Source: Acidovorax sp. GW101-3H11 (GTDB lineage: Bacteria > Pseudomonadota > Gammaproteobacteria > Burkholderiales > Burkholderiaceae_C). From it: DNA of 33,520 nucleotides. This document shows, piece by piece, positions 21,976-30,686 of the stretch. Below the pieces are notes generated by a model. That model had not been told where the DNA came from. It saw only the letters and a program-made list of their open reading frames with translations, and searched no databases. Both the position numbers and the translations under genes were made by a program. The stretch's first letter is position 1. Every line of letters begins with the position of its first letter. The stretch covers positions 174,290 through 207,809 of the forward strand of contig NZ_LUKZ01000002.1 of assembly GCF_001633105.1 (NCBI RefSeq), read 5' to 3'.

Positions 21976-23388
21976 TCAATGGCCGCTGTGCGAAGACGGC
22001 TTTTTGACCTTGACGACAGTGTCCGAACTTGACTTTTCTTTGCGGGGCATGGATTGGCCACCTTCAGCCTTGAAGCGGGCGGGCTCAACCATCGGGCCGG
22101 TGTACTCGTAGGCCACCGTGCCCTCCGGGTTTTTGTACCAACCCGGGTTTTTGTAGTCGCCCGGCTTCTGGTCGCGGCGTACTTTGACGACGCTGAACAT
22201 CCCGCCCATTTCGACCGACCCGAACGGGCCTTCCCCCGTCATCATGGGAATGGTGTTGTCCGGAATGGGCATCTCCATCTCGGTCATGTCTGCCATGCCC
22301 CGTTCGCCCATGACCATGTAGTCGGGGATCAGGTTGTTGATCTTCTTGGCGACGCCGCGATGGTCCACTCCAATCATGGTGGGAATGTCGTGACCCATTG
22401 CATTCATGGTGTGGTGGCTCTTGTGGCAGTGGAACGCCCAGTCGCCTTCTTCGTCCGCGAGGAACTCAATCTGGCGCATCTGGCCCACTGCCACGTCGGT
22501 TGTCACTTCATAGAGACGGGTGCTCTTGGGCGTGGGACCGCCGTCCGTGCCCGTTACCAGAAACTCGTGCCCGTGCAAATGCATCGGGTGATTGGTCATG
22601 GTGAGGTTGCCGATGCGAATCCGCACCTTGTCGTTGAGCCGGACGTTCAAGGAATCGATGCCAGGAAAGATGCGGCTGTTCCAGGTCCACAAATTGAAGT
22701 TCAGCATTTCCGCGACCTTGGGTGTCGCGGCGCCGGGCTCGATGTCGTAGGCGCTCAGGAGGAAGCAGAAGTCCCGGTTCACTTCGTCGATCAGCGGATG
22801 TTTGGTCTTGGGATGCGTGATCCAAAAACCCATCATGCCCATGGCCATCTGAGCCATTTCGTCGGCATGGGGGTGGTACATGAAGGTCCCCGGACGGCGC
22901 GCAACGAACTCGTAGACGAAGGTTTTGCCGGACTGAATCGCTGGCTGATTCAAGCCCGCCACGCCGTCCATGCCATTAGGCAATCGCTGCCCGTGCCAGT
23001 GGATACTGGTGTGCTCGGGCAGTTTGTTGGTCACAAAAATGCGGACGCGGTCGCCTTCCACGACTTCAATGGTGGGACCGGGACTCTGGCCGTTGTATCC
23101 CCACAGGTGGGCCTTGAAGCCAGGAGCCATTTCGCGCACCACGGGTTCTGCCACCAAGTGGAACTCTTTGACCCCCTGGTTCATGCGCCACGGCAGCGTC
23201 CAGCCGTTGAGCGTGACCACGGGGTTGTAGGGGCGCCCCGAATTGGGCACCAGCGGCGCCATGGTGTCCGCACTCGTCTGGAACACTGGCTCTGGCAGAG
23301 CGGCCATCGCCACCCGGCTCACACTCGCTGCGGCCACAGCCCCCCCAGCAATGCCAGCAAATCGGAAAAAATCTCTTCTTGAATTCAT
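21976..23388 (-). CDS. Multicopper oxidase, Tat-exported (copper resistance)
   Basis: 470 residues. Twin-arginine signal SRRDFFRFAGIAGG at the N-terminus, cleavage near residue 29 (VAMA|AL). Copper sites: HWHG (130-133) and HPH (172-174) for the type-2/3 cluster, HPMHLHGHEF (267-276), and HCHKSHH with Cys321, His326 and Met331 for the type-1 site. A Met-rich segment (MGERGMADMTEMEMPIPDN, near 360-378) probably binds Cu(I). It would oxidise toxic Cu(I) to Cu(II) in the periplasm, like CopA/CueO. The tail ends KKPSSHSGH. It starts 18 bases past the stop of the outer-membrane factor gene. A long plus-strand frame opposite is a shadow. Confidence 0.9.
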   Translation of the reverse strand: MNSRRDFFRFAGIAGGAVAAASVSRVAMAALPEPVFQTSADTMAPLVPNSGRPYNPVVTLNGWTLPWRMNQGVKEFHLVAEPVVREMAPGFKAHLWGYNGQSPGPTIEVVEGDRVRIFVTNKLPEHTSIHWHGQRLPNGMDGVAGLNQPAIQSGKTFVYEFVARRPGTFMYHPHADEMAQMAMGMMGFWITHPKTKHPLIDEVNRDFCFLLSAYDIEPGAATPKVAEMLNFNLWTWNSRIFPGIDSLNVRLNDKVRIRIGNLTMTNHPMHLHGHEFLVTGTDGGPTPKSTRLYEVTTDVAVGQMRQIEFLADEEGDWAFHCHKSHHTMNAMGHDIPTMIGVDHRGVAKKINNLIPDYMVMGERGMADMTEMEMPIPDNTIPMMTGEGPFGSVEMGGMFSVVKVRRDQKPGDYKNPGWYKNPEGTVAYEYTGPMVEPARFKAEGGQSMPRKEKSSSDTVVKVKKPSSHSGH

Positions 23389-23406
23389 GTTGGTTTCCTT
23401 GAGGGA

Positions 23407-24840
23407 TCAGTGACCTGCACCAGCTTCGGCTGCGGCTGCGCCACCGCCCGAGACACCTGCGCTGGTGGGCTTGCCGATGAGGGAGGCTTGAAGGGCTGCG
23501 TCCGCTAGCCAAAACTGCTGTTCGGCGTTCAGAGCCGCCATCACTGAGTTCACCTGGTCGCGGGAGTCGGCAAGCAACTCAAAGACGCTGATCAGCATCC
23601 CGTTGTAGCGAAGCTGGTTTTCTTCAGAGATGCTCTTACGCAGCGGGATCACTTCGTCGCGGTGGTGGCGCGCGATGTCGTATGCCGTGCGGTACGCGGA
23701 ATAGCTCTCGCGCAAGTTCGAGCCCGCCGCGCGGGCTGTGGCCTCCAGGCGGTTGGCAGCGGCCAGGGTTTGCGCGTTCATGGAATCGCGTCGCATGCCC
23801 CCCCAATCGAAGATCGGCAGCTGCAGACTGATCTCGAAGCCGCGCCGCGTCGAGTGGGTGTTCTCGGCTGCATCGAAGACAGAGTCGCGCCGTACACCCA
23901 GTTCAATGTCCGTGAAGGTCGTGATCGTGTTCCAGCCTTGCGCGCGTGCGGCTGCGTCATAGTCGGCCTTCGCGATCTGAAGATCCAGCCGCCCCTTGGA
24001 TGCCTGACGGCCAGCATCTGCTGGGGACAGCGGCTCCTTGGGCAGCGTCGGCAGGCGCTCAGGCAACTTGAGCTGCTGGGCTTGGTTGTCATCAAGGCCC
24101 AGCATCCGCACCAGCTCTTCACGGGCCGCTGTGACCCCGTGCTGGGCGGTGGCCAGCTGGGTCGCTGTGTCGGCATAGAACGCTTGCTGGCGTGCACGGT
24201 CAAGCTTGTTGAAATTACCGACTGCCTGCATGCGCTTGGCCAACTCGGCGCTGGCTTGGGCGCTTGCGACAACCTGTTGGGTGTAAGTCAACGTCTGTTG
24301 CGCGGCAACAGCGCGGACCCAGGCTTGGCGTACTTGGGTCACCTGGTCCACTACATCGCTGCTGAGGCGCAGCTGAGTCTGTTTGACACGCTGCTCGGCG
24401 ATACCTTTGCGCATGGGCAAGGTCAGCAGGTCAAGCAGACCGAAGGAAAGGAGGCGTCCGATCTCCGTCTCGCTGCCTAGCCGAACGCGCTCCAGGCTCA
24501 GAATAGGGTTGGCGATGCGGCCGGACTGGGCCGCCGTGGAAGCGTCCGCCCAGTTTTGAGCCACGATGGCTTGCAGGGACGGGCTATTGACCAGAGCGAG
24601 TTGAACGGCATCTTGTTGACTGAGCGGTTTGGCCAACAAGTCCGAGGCGCGTTGGCGCAAGGCATCTTGCTCATTCCGGTCCCGGGCCAGAGTAAGTCCG
24701 CCGTCCGTGAAACCGCTTGTCGCCGCGTTGGCGCTGGAGAGGTTTTGCTCCAGATTCACGCTGGCGCAGCCAGACAAGACCGCCACTGCGGCAACAGCGA
24801 TCACTAGTTTGGCGCGGGGCATGCGAAGGGTACGGATCAT
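23407..24840 (-). CDS. TolC-family outer-membrane factor of the cop operon
   Basis: 477 residues. Lipoprotein signal with the lipobox VLSG|C (KLVIAVAAVAVLSGC), then the OEP fold: LSQQDAVQLALVNSPSLQAI opens repeat one, long alpha-helical Ala/Gln-rich stretches, and the second repeat with FEISLQLPIFDWGGMRRDSM. The ATG at 24838-24840 overlaps the upstream gene stop by 4 bases. Family knowledge: such trimeric channels work with an RND pump and membrane-fusion protein, yet neither is encoded in this operon. It may pair with CzcBA, with pump genes elsewhere, or have a separate export role for oxidised copper. Probably named by analogy as a Cus-type factor; no symbol given. Confidence 0.82.
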   Translation of the reverse strand: MIRTLRMPRAKLVIAVAAVAVLSGCASVNLEQNLSSANAATSGFTDGGLTLARDRNEQDALRQRASDLLAKPLSQQDAVQLALVNSPSLQAIVAQNWADASTAAQSGRIANPILSLERVRLGSETEIGRLLSFGLLDLLTLPMRKGIAEQRVKQTQLRLSSDVVDQVTQVRQAWVRAVAAQQTLTYTQQVVASAQASAELAKRMQAVGNFNKLDRARQQAFYADTATQLATAQHGVTAAREELVRMLGLDDNQAQQLKLPERLPTLPKEPLSPADAGRQASKGRLDLQIAKADYDAAARAQGWNTITTFTDIELGVRRDSVFDAAENTHSTRRGFEISLQLPIFDWGGMRRDSMNAQTLAAANRLEATARAAGSNLRESYSAYRTAYDIARHHRDEVIPLRKSISEENQLRYNGMLISVFELLADSRDQVNSVMAALNAEQQFWLADAALQASLIGKPTSAGVSGGGAAAAEAGAGH

Positions 24841-25154
24841 TGTTTGCCCCCGTGGTGTGCGTCATGGCCTTGGGCTGGTTGGCCCTGGTCCGCTGCGGGT
24901 GCGGGCTGGCGCATTTCCTTGGCATAGGCGCGCCATCCTCCAATTTCGCCCACCTTGTCGTTGGCAGCCTTCCAGGGCTGGACGGCTTGCTCTTTGTAGA
25001 CCTCATAGCCCGTCAGAGCTGATCGGTACGAAAGTTGGTAGTCCACTTTCGGGGGGGCACCGTCCGGCATCTGAGCAAAGGCCAGCGAAGGCGCCAGCAG
25101 TGCAGCGGCCAGCCAGGGGATTGAGTTAAGTCGTGAAAGCCAGGAATTTCTCAT
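24837..25154 (-). CDS. Small periplasmic protein, first gene of cop operon
   Basis: 105 residues from ATG 25152-25154, chosen for the Sec signal (SIPWLAAALLAPSLAFA|QM); the long upstream frame runs into the copR promoter. The mature part begins with PKVDYQLSYRSALTGYEVYK and a QPWKAANDKVGEIGGWRAYA segment, then an Ala/Gln/Pro tail with His (GHDAHHGGKQ). No Cys in the mature form. Not a family I can name, but genes with this kind of DYR-like...PWKAAND core and His-tailed end commonly sit before TolC-type genes in copper clusters. Divergent from copR across a 145-base gap that holds the probable CopR box. Confidence 0.7.
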   Translation of the reverse strand: MRNSWLSRLNSIPWLAAALLAPSLAFAQMPDGAPPKVDYQLSYRSALTGYEVYKEQAVQPWKAANDKVGEIGGWRAYAKEMRQPAPAADQGQPAQGHDAHHGGKQ

Positions 25155-25221
25155 AGATTCACCATGCGTTTTGATGCAACGCATTGTGTGAGTCAACGGC
25201 TTCCAAATAGATAACGTCTCA

Positions 25222-25237
25222 ATTACATCTTTGTCAT
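25222..25237. promoter_or_regulatory. Probable CopR box between the cop operon and copRS
   Basis: ATTACA-TCTT-TGTCAT is an imperfect dyad with the same TTACA-N4-TG(T/C)(A/C)A layout as the CzcR palindrome at 11961-11974. It is 63 bases before copR and 68 bases before the divergent operon, so one site could serve both. Binding is inferred from family sites. Confidence 0.55.
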
Positions 25238-25299
25238 GTTCAAGAAAGGCGCAAATCTGCGGGCACACTGGCGGCCACTCGCAGCGCCAAGGAGGTCTC

Positions 25300-25986
25300 G
25301 TGAAGATACTGATCGTTGAGGACGAAATCAAAACCGGGGAATACCTGCGCCAAGGCTTGCGTGAAGCGGGATTCAACGCTGATCTGGTTCACAACGGTGT
25401 CGATGGCCTGCGTCTGGTTCAAGAGGAGGATTACGATCTCGTGATCCTGGATGTGATGCTTCCTCGGATGGACGGCTGGCAGGTCCTCACCAATATGCGT
25501 CGCCGTGGCCTTGAGATGCCCGTGCTATTTCTCACGGCCAAGGACCAGGTTCAGGATCGCGTCAAAGGCCTAGAGTTGGGCGCAGACGACTATCTGGTCA
25601 AGCCGTTTTCTTTTGCCGAATTGCTGGCAAGGGCACGGACCATACTGAGGCGCGGCCGCAGTGGCGCCGAGGTGACTATTCTGCAGGTGGCAGATCTTGA
25701 ACTGGACCTTCTGCGGCGTCGAGTCAGCAGGTCCGGCAAACGCATCGACCTCACACCCAAGGAATTCGGGCTGCTGGAGCTGCTGATGCGTCGCCAAGGG
25801 GAGGTTTTGCCTCGCTCTCTGATCGCGTCGCAGGTGTGGGATATGAATTTCGACAGCGACTCCAACGTGGTCGAGGTGGCAATGCGCAGGCTTCGGGCCA
25901 AAATTGACGATGCCTATGACGCCAAACTGATCCAGACGGTGCGAGGCATGGGGTATGTGCTTGAAGCGCCACAGGAGATTCCGTGA
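25300..25986 (+). CDS. copR: CopR-type response regulator
   Basis: 228 residues, starting at GTG 25300 after a near-perfect AAGGAGG (25289-25295); the upstream extension lacks receiver sequence. Receiver domain: E8-D9, phosphoacceptor D51 in [20 protein letters not shown], and YLVKPFSF. Winged helix with [20 protein letters not shown] and [15 protein letters not shown], ending [10 protein letters not shown]. Very close in shape to the czcR product, so they are paralogues. The copper operon upstream is its likely target. The stop overlaps the copS start by 4 bases. Confidence 0.88.
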   Translation: MKILIVEDEIKTGEYLRQGLREAGFNADLVHNGVDGLRLVQEEDYDLVILDVMLPRMDGWQVLTNMRRRGLEMPVLFLTAKDQVQDRVKGLELGADDYLVKPFSFAELLARARTILRRGRSGAEVTILQVADLELDLLRRRVSRSGKRIDLTPKEFGLLELLMRRQGEVLPRSLIASQVWDMNFDSDSNVVEVAMRRLRAKIDDAYDAKLIQTVRGMGYVLEAPQEIP

Positions 25987-27389
25987 AAGCCCGGCACTCG
26001 CTGACGACACGGCTGACGGCCTTTTTTACGCTGGCTTCTGGGCTTGTGCTCGTTGGCTTGGGGACCATCGTCGCCATTTCTATCGATCGCCATTTTGTGG
26101 AACTGGATCGCGATGCCCTGCGCGACAAGATCCACCTCACACGTGAGGTGATAGGAAAATCCACGTCACCTGAAGACCTCAAAATGCGTCTGGACGACGT
26201 CTTGCACAGCCATGAGGGCCTTTTTGTCAGCGTTTTCCGTGACAGGGCCACGCTTTACGCGACCACGGATTTCCAGTTTCCAGATGATCTCCATGCCCTG
26301 GCCCAGAGGGCCCGCCTGGGGGTTGCCTCCTGGAAAACGAAGGGGCGGGAATACCGAGGGATGTCGGCACTCGTGACGTTGCCGGGTTCCGCCGAGCCGC
26401 CGCTGCAGGTCTGGGTAGCTGTAGACATTGCCCACCACAAGCACTTCATGTACGAATTGATTTGGGTGCTTGTGGGCTATGTGGCGTTGGCCACTCTAGT
26501 GGCCGGGGTCCTGGGCTGGTGGGCCGCAAAGAATGGCTTGGCCCCCCTTCGGGCCATGAGATCTCGCGCCATGGCCATCACGGCACAGCGACTGGACGAG
26601 CGGATGCCAACCCAGGAGTTTCCAGTGGAAATGGCAGACTTGGCGACCACTCTCAACGAGATGCTCCGGCGGCTCAAGGAGGAGTTCGACCGGCTGTCCG
26701 AGTTTTCTTCGGACCTGGCTCACGAGCTGCGAACGCCCATCAACAATCTGATGACGCAGACCCAGGTCACGCTTAGCCAAGCTCGCTCCTCCGAGGAGTA
26801 CCAGGACATACTGGCCTCCAACGCCGAGGAGTACCAGCGTTTGGCCCGCATGGTGGCTGACATGTTGTTCCTGGCCAAGGCTGACCACGGGCTTATTCTT
26901 CCCAGCACGGAGAGAATCGCAGTTCATGATGAAGCACAGGCCTTGTTTGATTTCTACGAGGCCCTTGCCGAAGAAAAGCGGGTCCGGCTGCAACTGATCG
27001 GAACGGCGGAGATCACTGGCGACCGGTTGATGCTTCGCCGGGCGCTGAGCAATCTCCTGTCCAACGCCGTTCGCTACACCCCCCCTGGAGAACAGGTGGT
27101 CGTTGACATTCAAGGGGACGTTCACGGAACCACCGTGGATGTAGTCAACACTGGACCTTCTATCGATGCGCAGATGATCCCCCGCCTGTTTGACCGTTTC
27201 TTTCGGGCAGACAAGTCGCGCAAGCAACTGGATTCCGACGGTGCAGGCTTGGGCTTGTCCATCACCCAGGCGATTGTTCATGCACACCGGGGCCGCATCT
27301 CAGTGAGTTCGGCCGATGGCAGGACCTGTTTTTCGATGTATTTCCCCAGTGCACAGACCATTGGCAAGCACTTCACGACAAATGCATGA
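25983..27389 (+). CDS. copS: CopS-type sensor histidine kinase
   Basis: 468 residues from GTG 25983. TM1 ~13-34 ([20 protein letters not shown]), periplasmic sensor to ~158, TM2 ~159-182 ([20 protein letters not shown]), HAMP with [21 protein letters not shown]-box [13 protein letters not shown] with the phosphoacceptor His247 and the normal Arg; N-box [19 protein letters not shown]1 region [21 protein letters not shown]2 [13 protein letters not shown]. Heavy-metal (Cu/Ag) sensor kinase class. Its last 8 bases overlap the start of the HhH/nuclease-like gene, so the three genes may be one transcript. Confidence 0.88.
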   Translation: MKARHSLTTRLTAFFTLASGLVLVGLGTIVAISIDRHFVELDRDALRDKIHLTREVIGKSTSPEDLKMRLDDVLHSHEGLFVSVFRDRATLYATTDFQFPDDLHALAQRARLGVASWKTKGREYRGMSALVTLPGSAEPPLQVWVAVDIAHHKHFMYELIWVLVGYVALATLVAGVLGWWAAKNGLAPLRAMRSRAMAITAQRLDERMPTQEFPVEMADLATTLNEMLRRLKEEFDRLSEFSSDLAHELRTPINNLMTQTQVTLSQARSSEEYQDILASNAEEYQRLARMVADMLFLAKADHGLILPSTERIAVHDEAQALFDFYEALAEEKRVRLQLIGTAEITGDRLMLRRALSNLLSNAVRYTPPGEQVVVDIQGDVHGTTVDVVNTGPSIDAQMIPRLFDRFFRADKSRKQLDSDGAGLGLSITQAIVHAHRGRISVSSADGRTCFSMYFPSAQTIGKHFTTNA

Positions 27390-28644
27390 CCCCTTTGCAA
27401 CCCTTATTGACTGCTGGAAGGCGGATCCGAGCAGCACCTACAACAGCTGGTTCCTGTGGGATCAGAGGATCAAGAACTTCCGCTCCATACGCAGAGGCAT
27501 GGCACAGGTGGTGGAGGACATCCGGGGAGGAACGTTTGGCAACGCCTACCGAGGCTCCTCGCTGGAGACGATCGTGGGTTCCGTGGCAGAGCAGCGCCAA
27601 ATTTTCAAAGGTGCGGACCACGCGTTCCTCTGGAAACCCAAGCTGAGGATTCCGGACATCTACGAAAACACGAGTAACCAGCTCGCCTTCGCAGATCTCC
27701 TTCACACCTGCGATCACTGCGATTGCGCAGAAGACGTCGTTGCCGCCATACAGCGCATCGATGCAATCGGCATCAAAGGCTTGGGCCCAGCAGTCGCCAA
27801 CTTGCTGTATTTCATCCACCCAACGCTGCTCTCTCCCTTTAACACTGCCATTGTCAATGGTTTCAACGCAGTGACTGGCGGGCGCGTGAAGCTCGGACGT
27901 TGGGACCACTATCTCTCTATGCGGGAGGGCTTGCTGCGCTTGAACGCGCAGTACCGGCTGAAACTATCGAATGATCTCGGTGCGATTGCGGGACTCATGT
28001 TTGACATTGGCAGTGGCCGATATGCAGCGCCGCCACAAGCAATGGATGCGGCGACGGCGACACTCTGGCAAGAAGACCTTGAACGTGTGCGGCTGGAATC
28101 CACCGCATCGCAACGGGAGATGTCCCAGGCGACCGAAAGCGATGCGACCCACACGGGTATTCAGGCTTCATTGCGCGATCTGGGCAAGTCTCTCGGGTTT
28201 GATGTCTGGATAGCGTCCAACGACCGGGGTCGCTCCTACGGCAGCGGCCTTTTGGGAGACGGATGTCTGGCGCAGTTGCCTGCCAGCGTGGACAGGGGAC
28301 TGGAGTCGATTCGACTCATTGATGTCGTATGGATTGATACTCAGACATCGCAGGTCGCGGCCGCATTTGAAGTCGAGCACACCACGTCCATCTATTCGGG
28401 GATCGTGCGAATGCTCGACCTGGCCTTGGGCACGTCGGTTGCAGTCAACTGTGCATTGTTTCTTGTGGCTCCAGACAATCGCAGAGACAAGGTCGCTGAA
28501 CAACTTCAAAGGCCTGCATTCTCCCGCGTTTCGGAGTTGGGAATCCGGTACCTGCCGTATAGCCAACTGGAGCAGAACCACGCTTTGATGAGCCGTTTTG
28601 GTTCCAGTATCAAGCCGCTGCTGGAGATTTCGCAGCGGCTGTGA
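27382..28644 (+). CDS. Unrecognised protein: HhH glycosylase-like N-terminal half, nuclease-like C-terminal half
   Basis: 420 residues from ATG 27382, which overlaps the copS stop by 8 bases. I do not recognise a named family. The N-terminal half (1-~215) is helical. It has a helix-hairpin-helix-like segment at ~130-142 (GIKGLGPAVANLL) followed by PFNTAIVNGF, which lines up with the PVDTHVxR stretch of HhH-GPD DNA glycosylases, with Asn154 where the catalytic Asp would be. After a linker (~230-260) the C-terminal part has RLIDVVWID (Asp314, Asp319), AAFEVEHTTSIYSGIVRMLD (Glu330, Glu332) and CALFLVAPDNRRDKVAEQL, which looks like a PD-(D/E)xK-type nuclease core. A DNA-acting enzyme is a plausible guess, not a demonstrated role. 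Coupling to copRS may be chance. Confidence 0.7.
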   Translation: MHDPFATLIDCWKADPSSTYNSWFLWDQRIKNFRSIRRGMAQVVEDIRGGTFGNAYRGSSLETIVGSVAEQRQIFKGADHAFLWKPKLRIPDIYENTSNQLAFADLLHTCDHCDCAEDVVAAIQRIDAIGIKGLGPAVANLLYFIHPTLLSPFNTAIVNGFNAVTGGRVKLGRWDHYLSMREGLLRLNAQYRLKLSNDLGAIAGLMFDIGSGRYAAPPQAMDAATATLWQEDLERVRLESTASQREMSQATESDATHTGIQASLRDLGKSLGFDVWIASNDRGRSYGSGLLGDGCLAQLPASVDRGLESIRLIDVVWIDTQTSQVAAAFEVEHTTSIYSGIVRMLDLALGTSVAVNCALFLVAPDNRRDKVAEQLQRPAFSRVSELGIRYLPYSQLEQNHALMSRFGSSIKPLLEISQRL

Positions 28645-28884
28645 GACCCGGTTCTTTGGCATGGTGCGGTTCGCCTGGGTCTGGCTCCTTCGGCCTCGGG
28701 TTCGATTCACGGCGATGTCGGCAAGATGAAGCGCCTGTTATCCCGAACGGGGGGACTAGCTGGTAATAACTTGCGCTGCGAAAGCTACAGGTCTGGCGCC
28801 AGAAACTACGATGGACCATCACCTTGGTAGAGATCTCCAAGGCGGCACTTCGCAAATTCTTCGTCCAACCATGAGGTCCTCGAC

Positions 28885-29193
28885 ATGAACGTCACTACCA
28901 AGCCATTGGATGCTCTGTCGCCAGTCGGTTTGTTGGGAAACTCTGTGTCCACAGCACCGAGCATCCAAGGGGGCGGTTTTCTAGACGCCATGAAGCAGGC
29001 GCTGACAATCACAAGCCAATTGCAAGGTGAATCGGGTCGGCTGAGTCGAGAGGTCACACTTGGCAACCCCACGGTCAGCTTGGAAGGGACCATGCTCGCT
29101 GGAGTCAAGTCGAATATTGCGTTCCAGGCGACCTTGCAAAGCCGCAATCGAATTGTCCAGGCCTACACCGATGTGATGAACATGCAGGTCTGA
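28885..29193 (+). CDS. fliE: FliE-like flagellar basal-body protein, stand-alone
   Basis: 102 residues; GAGG site before ATG 28885. The C-terminal half is typical FliE: GFLDAMKQALTITSQLQGES, then SLEGTMLAGVKSNIAFQATL, and the ending SRNRIVQAYTDVMNMQV. FliE is a small helical protein linking the flagellar MS ring to the rod; its length (~100) is normal. No other flagellar gene is in the window, so this is an isolated paralogue or a displaced copy. The related inner-rod proteins of type III secretion are another possibility, but the MNMQV ending favours FliE. It lies 240 bases after the HhH/nuclease-like gene and converges with the DUF4148 gene. Confidence 0.75.
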   Translation: MNVTTKPLDALSPVGLLGNSVSTAPSIQGGGFLDAMKQALTITSQLQGESGRLSREVTLGNPTVSLEGTMLAGVKSNIAFQATLQSRNRIVQAYTDVMNMQV

Positions 29194-29262
29194 TCCTGAG
29201 CGAGTTGTAAGACAACGGTCGTGCGCACCTGCTGTCGGGGCCGTGGGCATGCTTTGCATTCA

Positions 29263-29301
29263 AGCTGGAGGCGGCCCTTTTTTGGCAAGGCTCCTCCAGC
29301 T
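29263..29301. terminator. Hairpin between convergent fliE-like and DUF4148 genes
   Basis: AGCTGGAGG (29263-29271) pairs with CCTCCAGCT (29293-29301), and an inner GCC/GGC pair surrounds a T6 run. It lies between two genes that point at each other, where a two-way terminator would fit. The T-run is in the loop, not after the stem, so it is not a textbook example. Confidence 0.4.
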
Positions 29302-29325
29302 CAGCCGCTGACCCCCTGGGAAAAC

Positions 29326-29853
29326 TCACTGCAACCGTGGCGCCTTGGAGGATTCGTCCGAGGTGGTGGCCATGGCCGCATGCTGCGCTGCGTGATAGCG
29401 GTCCGGATAGATTTCGTTGAGCTTGCGGCCGTCTTCGCCCACAGCGACGACTTCGCCTTCGCGGATGGCGCGTGCCAGCTCGCTCTTTACCTGGTCACGT
29501 GTCTTCAGCGATTTGCCTGTCACGATGGGATAGCGGCCTGACATCAGTTCATTGCGTTTGACGCCGAATTCACCGGCCACCATGATGTCGCCTGTACGGA
29601 TAGCCTGCTCCAGCTCGTCCCGCACTTGCTCTCGGGATTTGCCGACCTGAGTCGAAGTAGCCACGGGATAGGCGCCAGGATTGATCTGCTTGAGCGTAAG
29701 ACCCGATTCGCCAAAGGCGAGCATGTCGCCGCTCTGCTGAGCCTGCGCCAATTCAGCACGGACTTGCTCGCGCGTCTTACTGACCACTTGGTCCGAAGCA
29801 AATGCAGGGGCTGCGATAAGAGAGAGGACGATGAGGGTGGACTTGAGTTTCAT
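29326..29853 (-). CDS. DUF4148 protein with three tandem repeats
   Basis: 175 residues. Sec signal MKLKSTLIVLSLIAAPAFA|SD. The mature protein is three repeats of about 43-46 residues: TREQVRAELAQAQQSGDML...NPGAYP, SREQVRDELEQAIRTGDIM...MSGRYP and TRDQVKSELARAIREGEVV...YPDRYH. Each begins with a TREQV-type helix and ends with a Tyr-Pro-like turn, the DUF4148 pattern. Mature part lacks Cys. Periplasmic, function unknown; the family is abundant in Burkholderiales. It lies 90 bases from the related gene at 29944 on the same strand, and both may be controlled together. The helix motif also occurs in the protein at 11515-11853. Confidence 0.8.
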   Translation of the reverse strand: MKLKSTLIVLSLIAAPAFASDQVVSKTREQVRAELAQAQQSGDMLAFGESGLTLKQINPGAYPVATSTQVGKSREQVRDELEQAIRTGDIMVAGEFGVKRNELMSGRYPIVTGKSLKTRDQVKSELARAIREGEVVAVGEDGRKLNEIYPDRYHAAQHAAMATTSDESSKAPRLQ

Positions 29854-29943
29854 GATGGGATTTCCTTCTTGATAAATGGAGATGGTTTGAGTGCAGCTGC
29901 AGGCCGGTCTTGGAGATTCGCGGTAGTGGGGATGGTTCGGGGT

Positions 29944-30315
29944 TCAGGGCAGTTGGCTGGCGTTGACCCAACCTGCCTCGCCTCCGAGATCGCGCATGCC
30001 ATCGCTGGTCACGGGATTGCGCTTGGCGGCCTGCAACTCATCCAAGACTTGCTGGCGGGTCTTTGTCAGCTTGGGGCCAGGGACGAGCGGATAAGTAGCC
30101 GGGTAACCACGGCTGATCCAGTACAGAGAACCGTCCTTTTGCGCGGCCAGTACGGTGCTTTCGACAGCTTGACGGCTGACTGCGTTGCCCAGGTGGTCGG
30201 GGGCCAGACTCACGCCTTCTTCCTGACTTGGGCTTGCGTGGTAGACCGAAGTAGCGAAGGACGCTGTAGCGAATGCAGCGAGACTGGCGACGAGGATGGC
30301 AGTACGAATTTTCAT
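29944..30315 (-). CDS. DUF4148-like periplasmic protein, paralogue of 11515-11853
   Basis: 123 residues from ATG 30313-30315; the longer frame upstream carries no signal. Sec signal MKIRTAILVASLAAFATASFA|TS. The mature sequence SVYHASPSQEEGVSLAPDHL, DGSLYWISRGYPATYPL and LTKTRQQVLDELQAAKRNP follows the same layout as the gene divergent from czcR (SLYHPAGGEVG...PDHM, DGTLAVLSRGG, TKTREQVQQEF). So the two are paralogues in two parts of the region. Function unknown. Upstream gene region 30316-30686 is the probable promoter. Confidence 0.7.
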   Translation of the reverse strand: MKIRTAILVASLAAFATASFATSVYHASPSQEEGVSLAPDHLGNAVSRQAVESTVLAAQKDGSLYWISRGYPATYPLVPGPKLTKTRQQVLDELQAAKRNPVTSDGMRDLGGEAGWVNASQLP

Positions 30316-30686
30316 GATGGTCTCCTGTGGCGCCGGATGCCCGATATGGTCCATCCAGGTGGCGTTTTTCTGCGCCACGGAGAGAAGTCTAGAACCCGCA
30401 CCCCTACGAAGCGGTGACCTCCCGATTACGCTTTTGACAGGTTTGGGGCGAGGTGAAAAGTGCAGAGGGATCTGGTTCGAGATACGGTCTATGCCTCCTC
30501 ACCGGGATGAAGCACCCGATGAACATTGCATGTTCCGTATATTTCGAAAACGTCATCCGCACTACAGCTTCTCGTTCGTCCCCGTAGCCCAAAATCCTCT
30601 TCCACACGCCGCCCATTGATGTCTTGTATCCGCGTGTAGCCGTCGGCCCAGCTGACGTTTTAATGACTGATGAGGAAAGTAAGACC
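30316..30686. other. 371-base divergent gap, no gene supported
   Basis: Lies between the DUF4148-like gene (minus) and the small secreted-protein gene (plus), so it should hold two promoters. Frames here overlap each other without start sites or signal-like sequence. AAAACGTCA (30547-30555) and TGACGTTTT (30653-30661) are an inverted pair 97 bases apart; this may be chance. No CopR/CzcR-type box was seen. Confidence 0.5.

Noticed and set aside
22054-23382. Long plus-strand frame of 442 codons opposite the multicopper oxidase
   Set aside because: It is the complement of a clear Tat-exported oxidase with all copper ligands; the opposite reading has no domain or ribosome site.
28680-28730. GGTTCGATTCAC looks like the T-arm of a tRNA gene, a possible integration site
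   Set aside because: The T-stem has a mismatch, no acceptor stem or CCA follows, and no anticodon arm is visible upstream.
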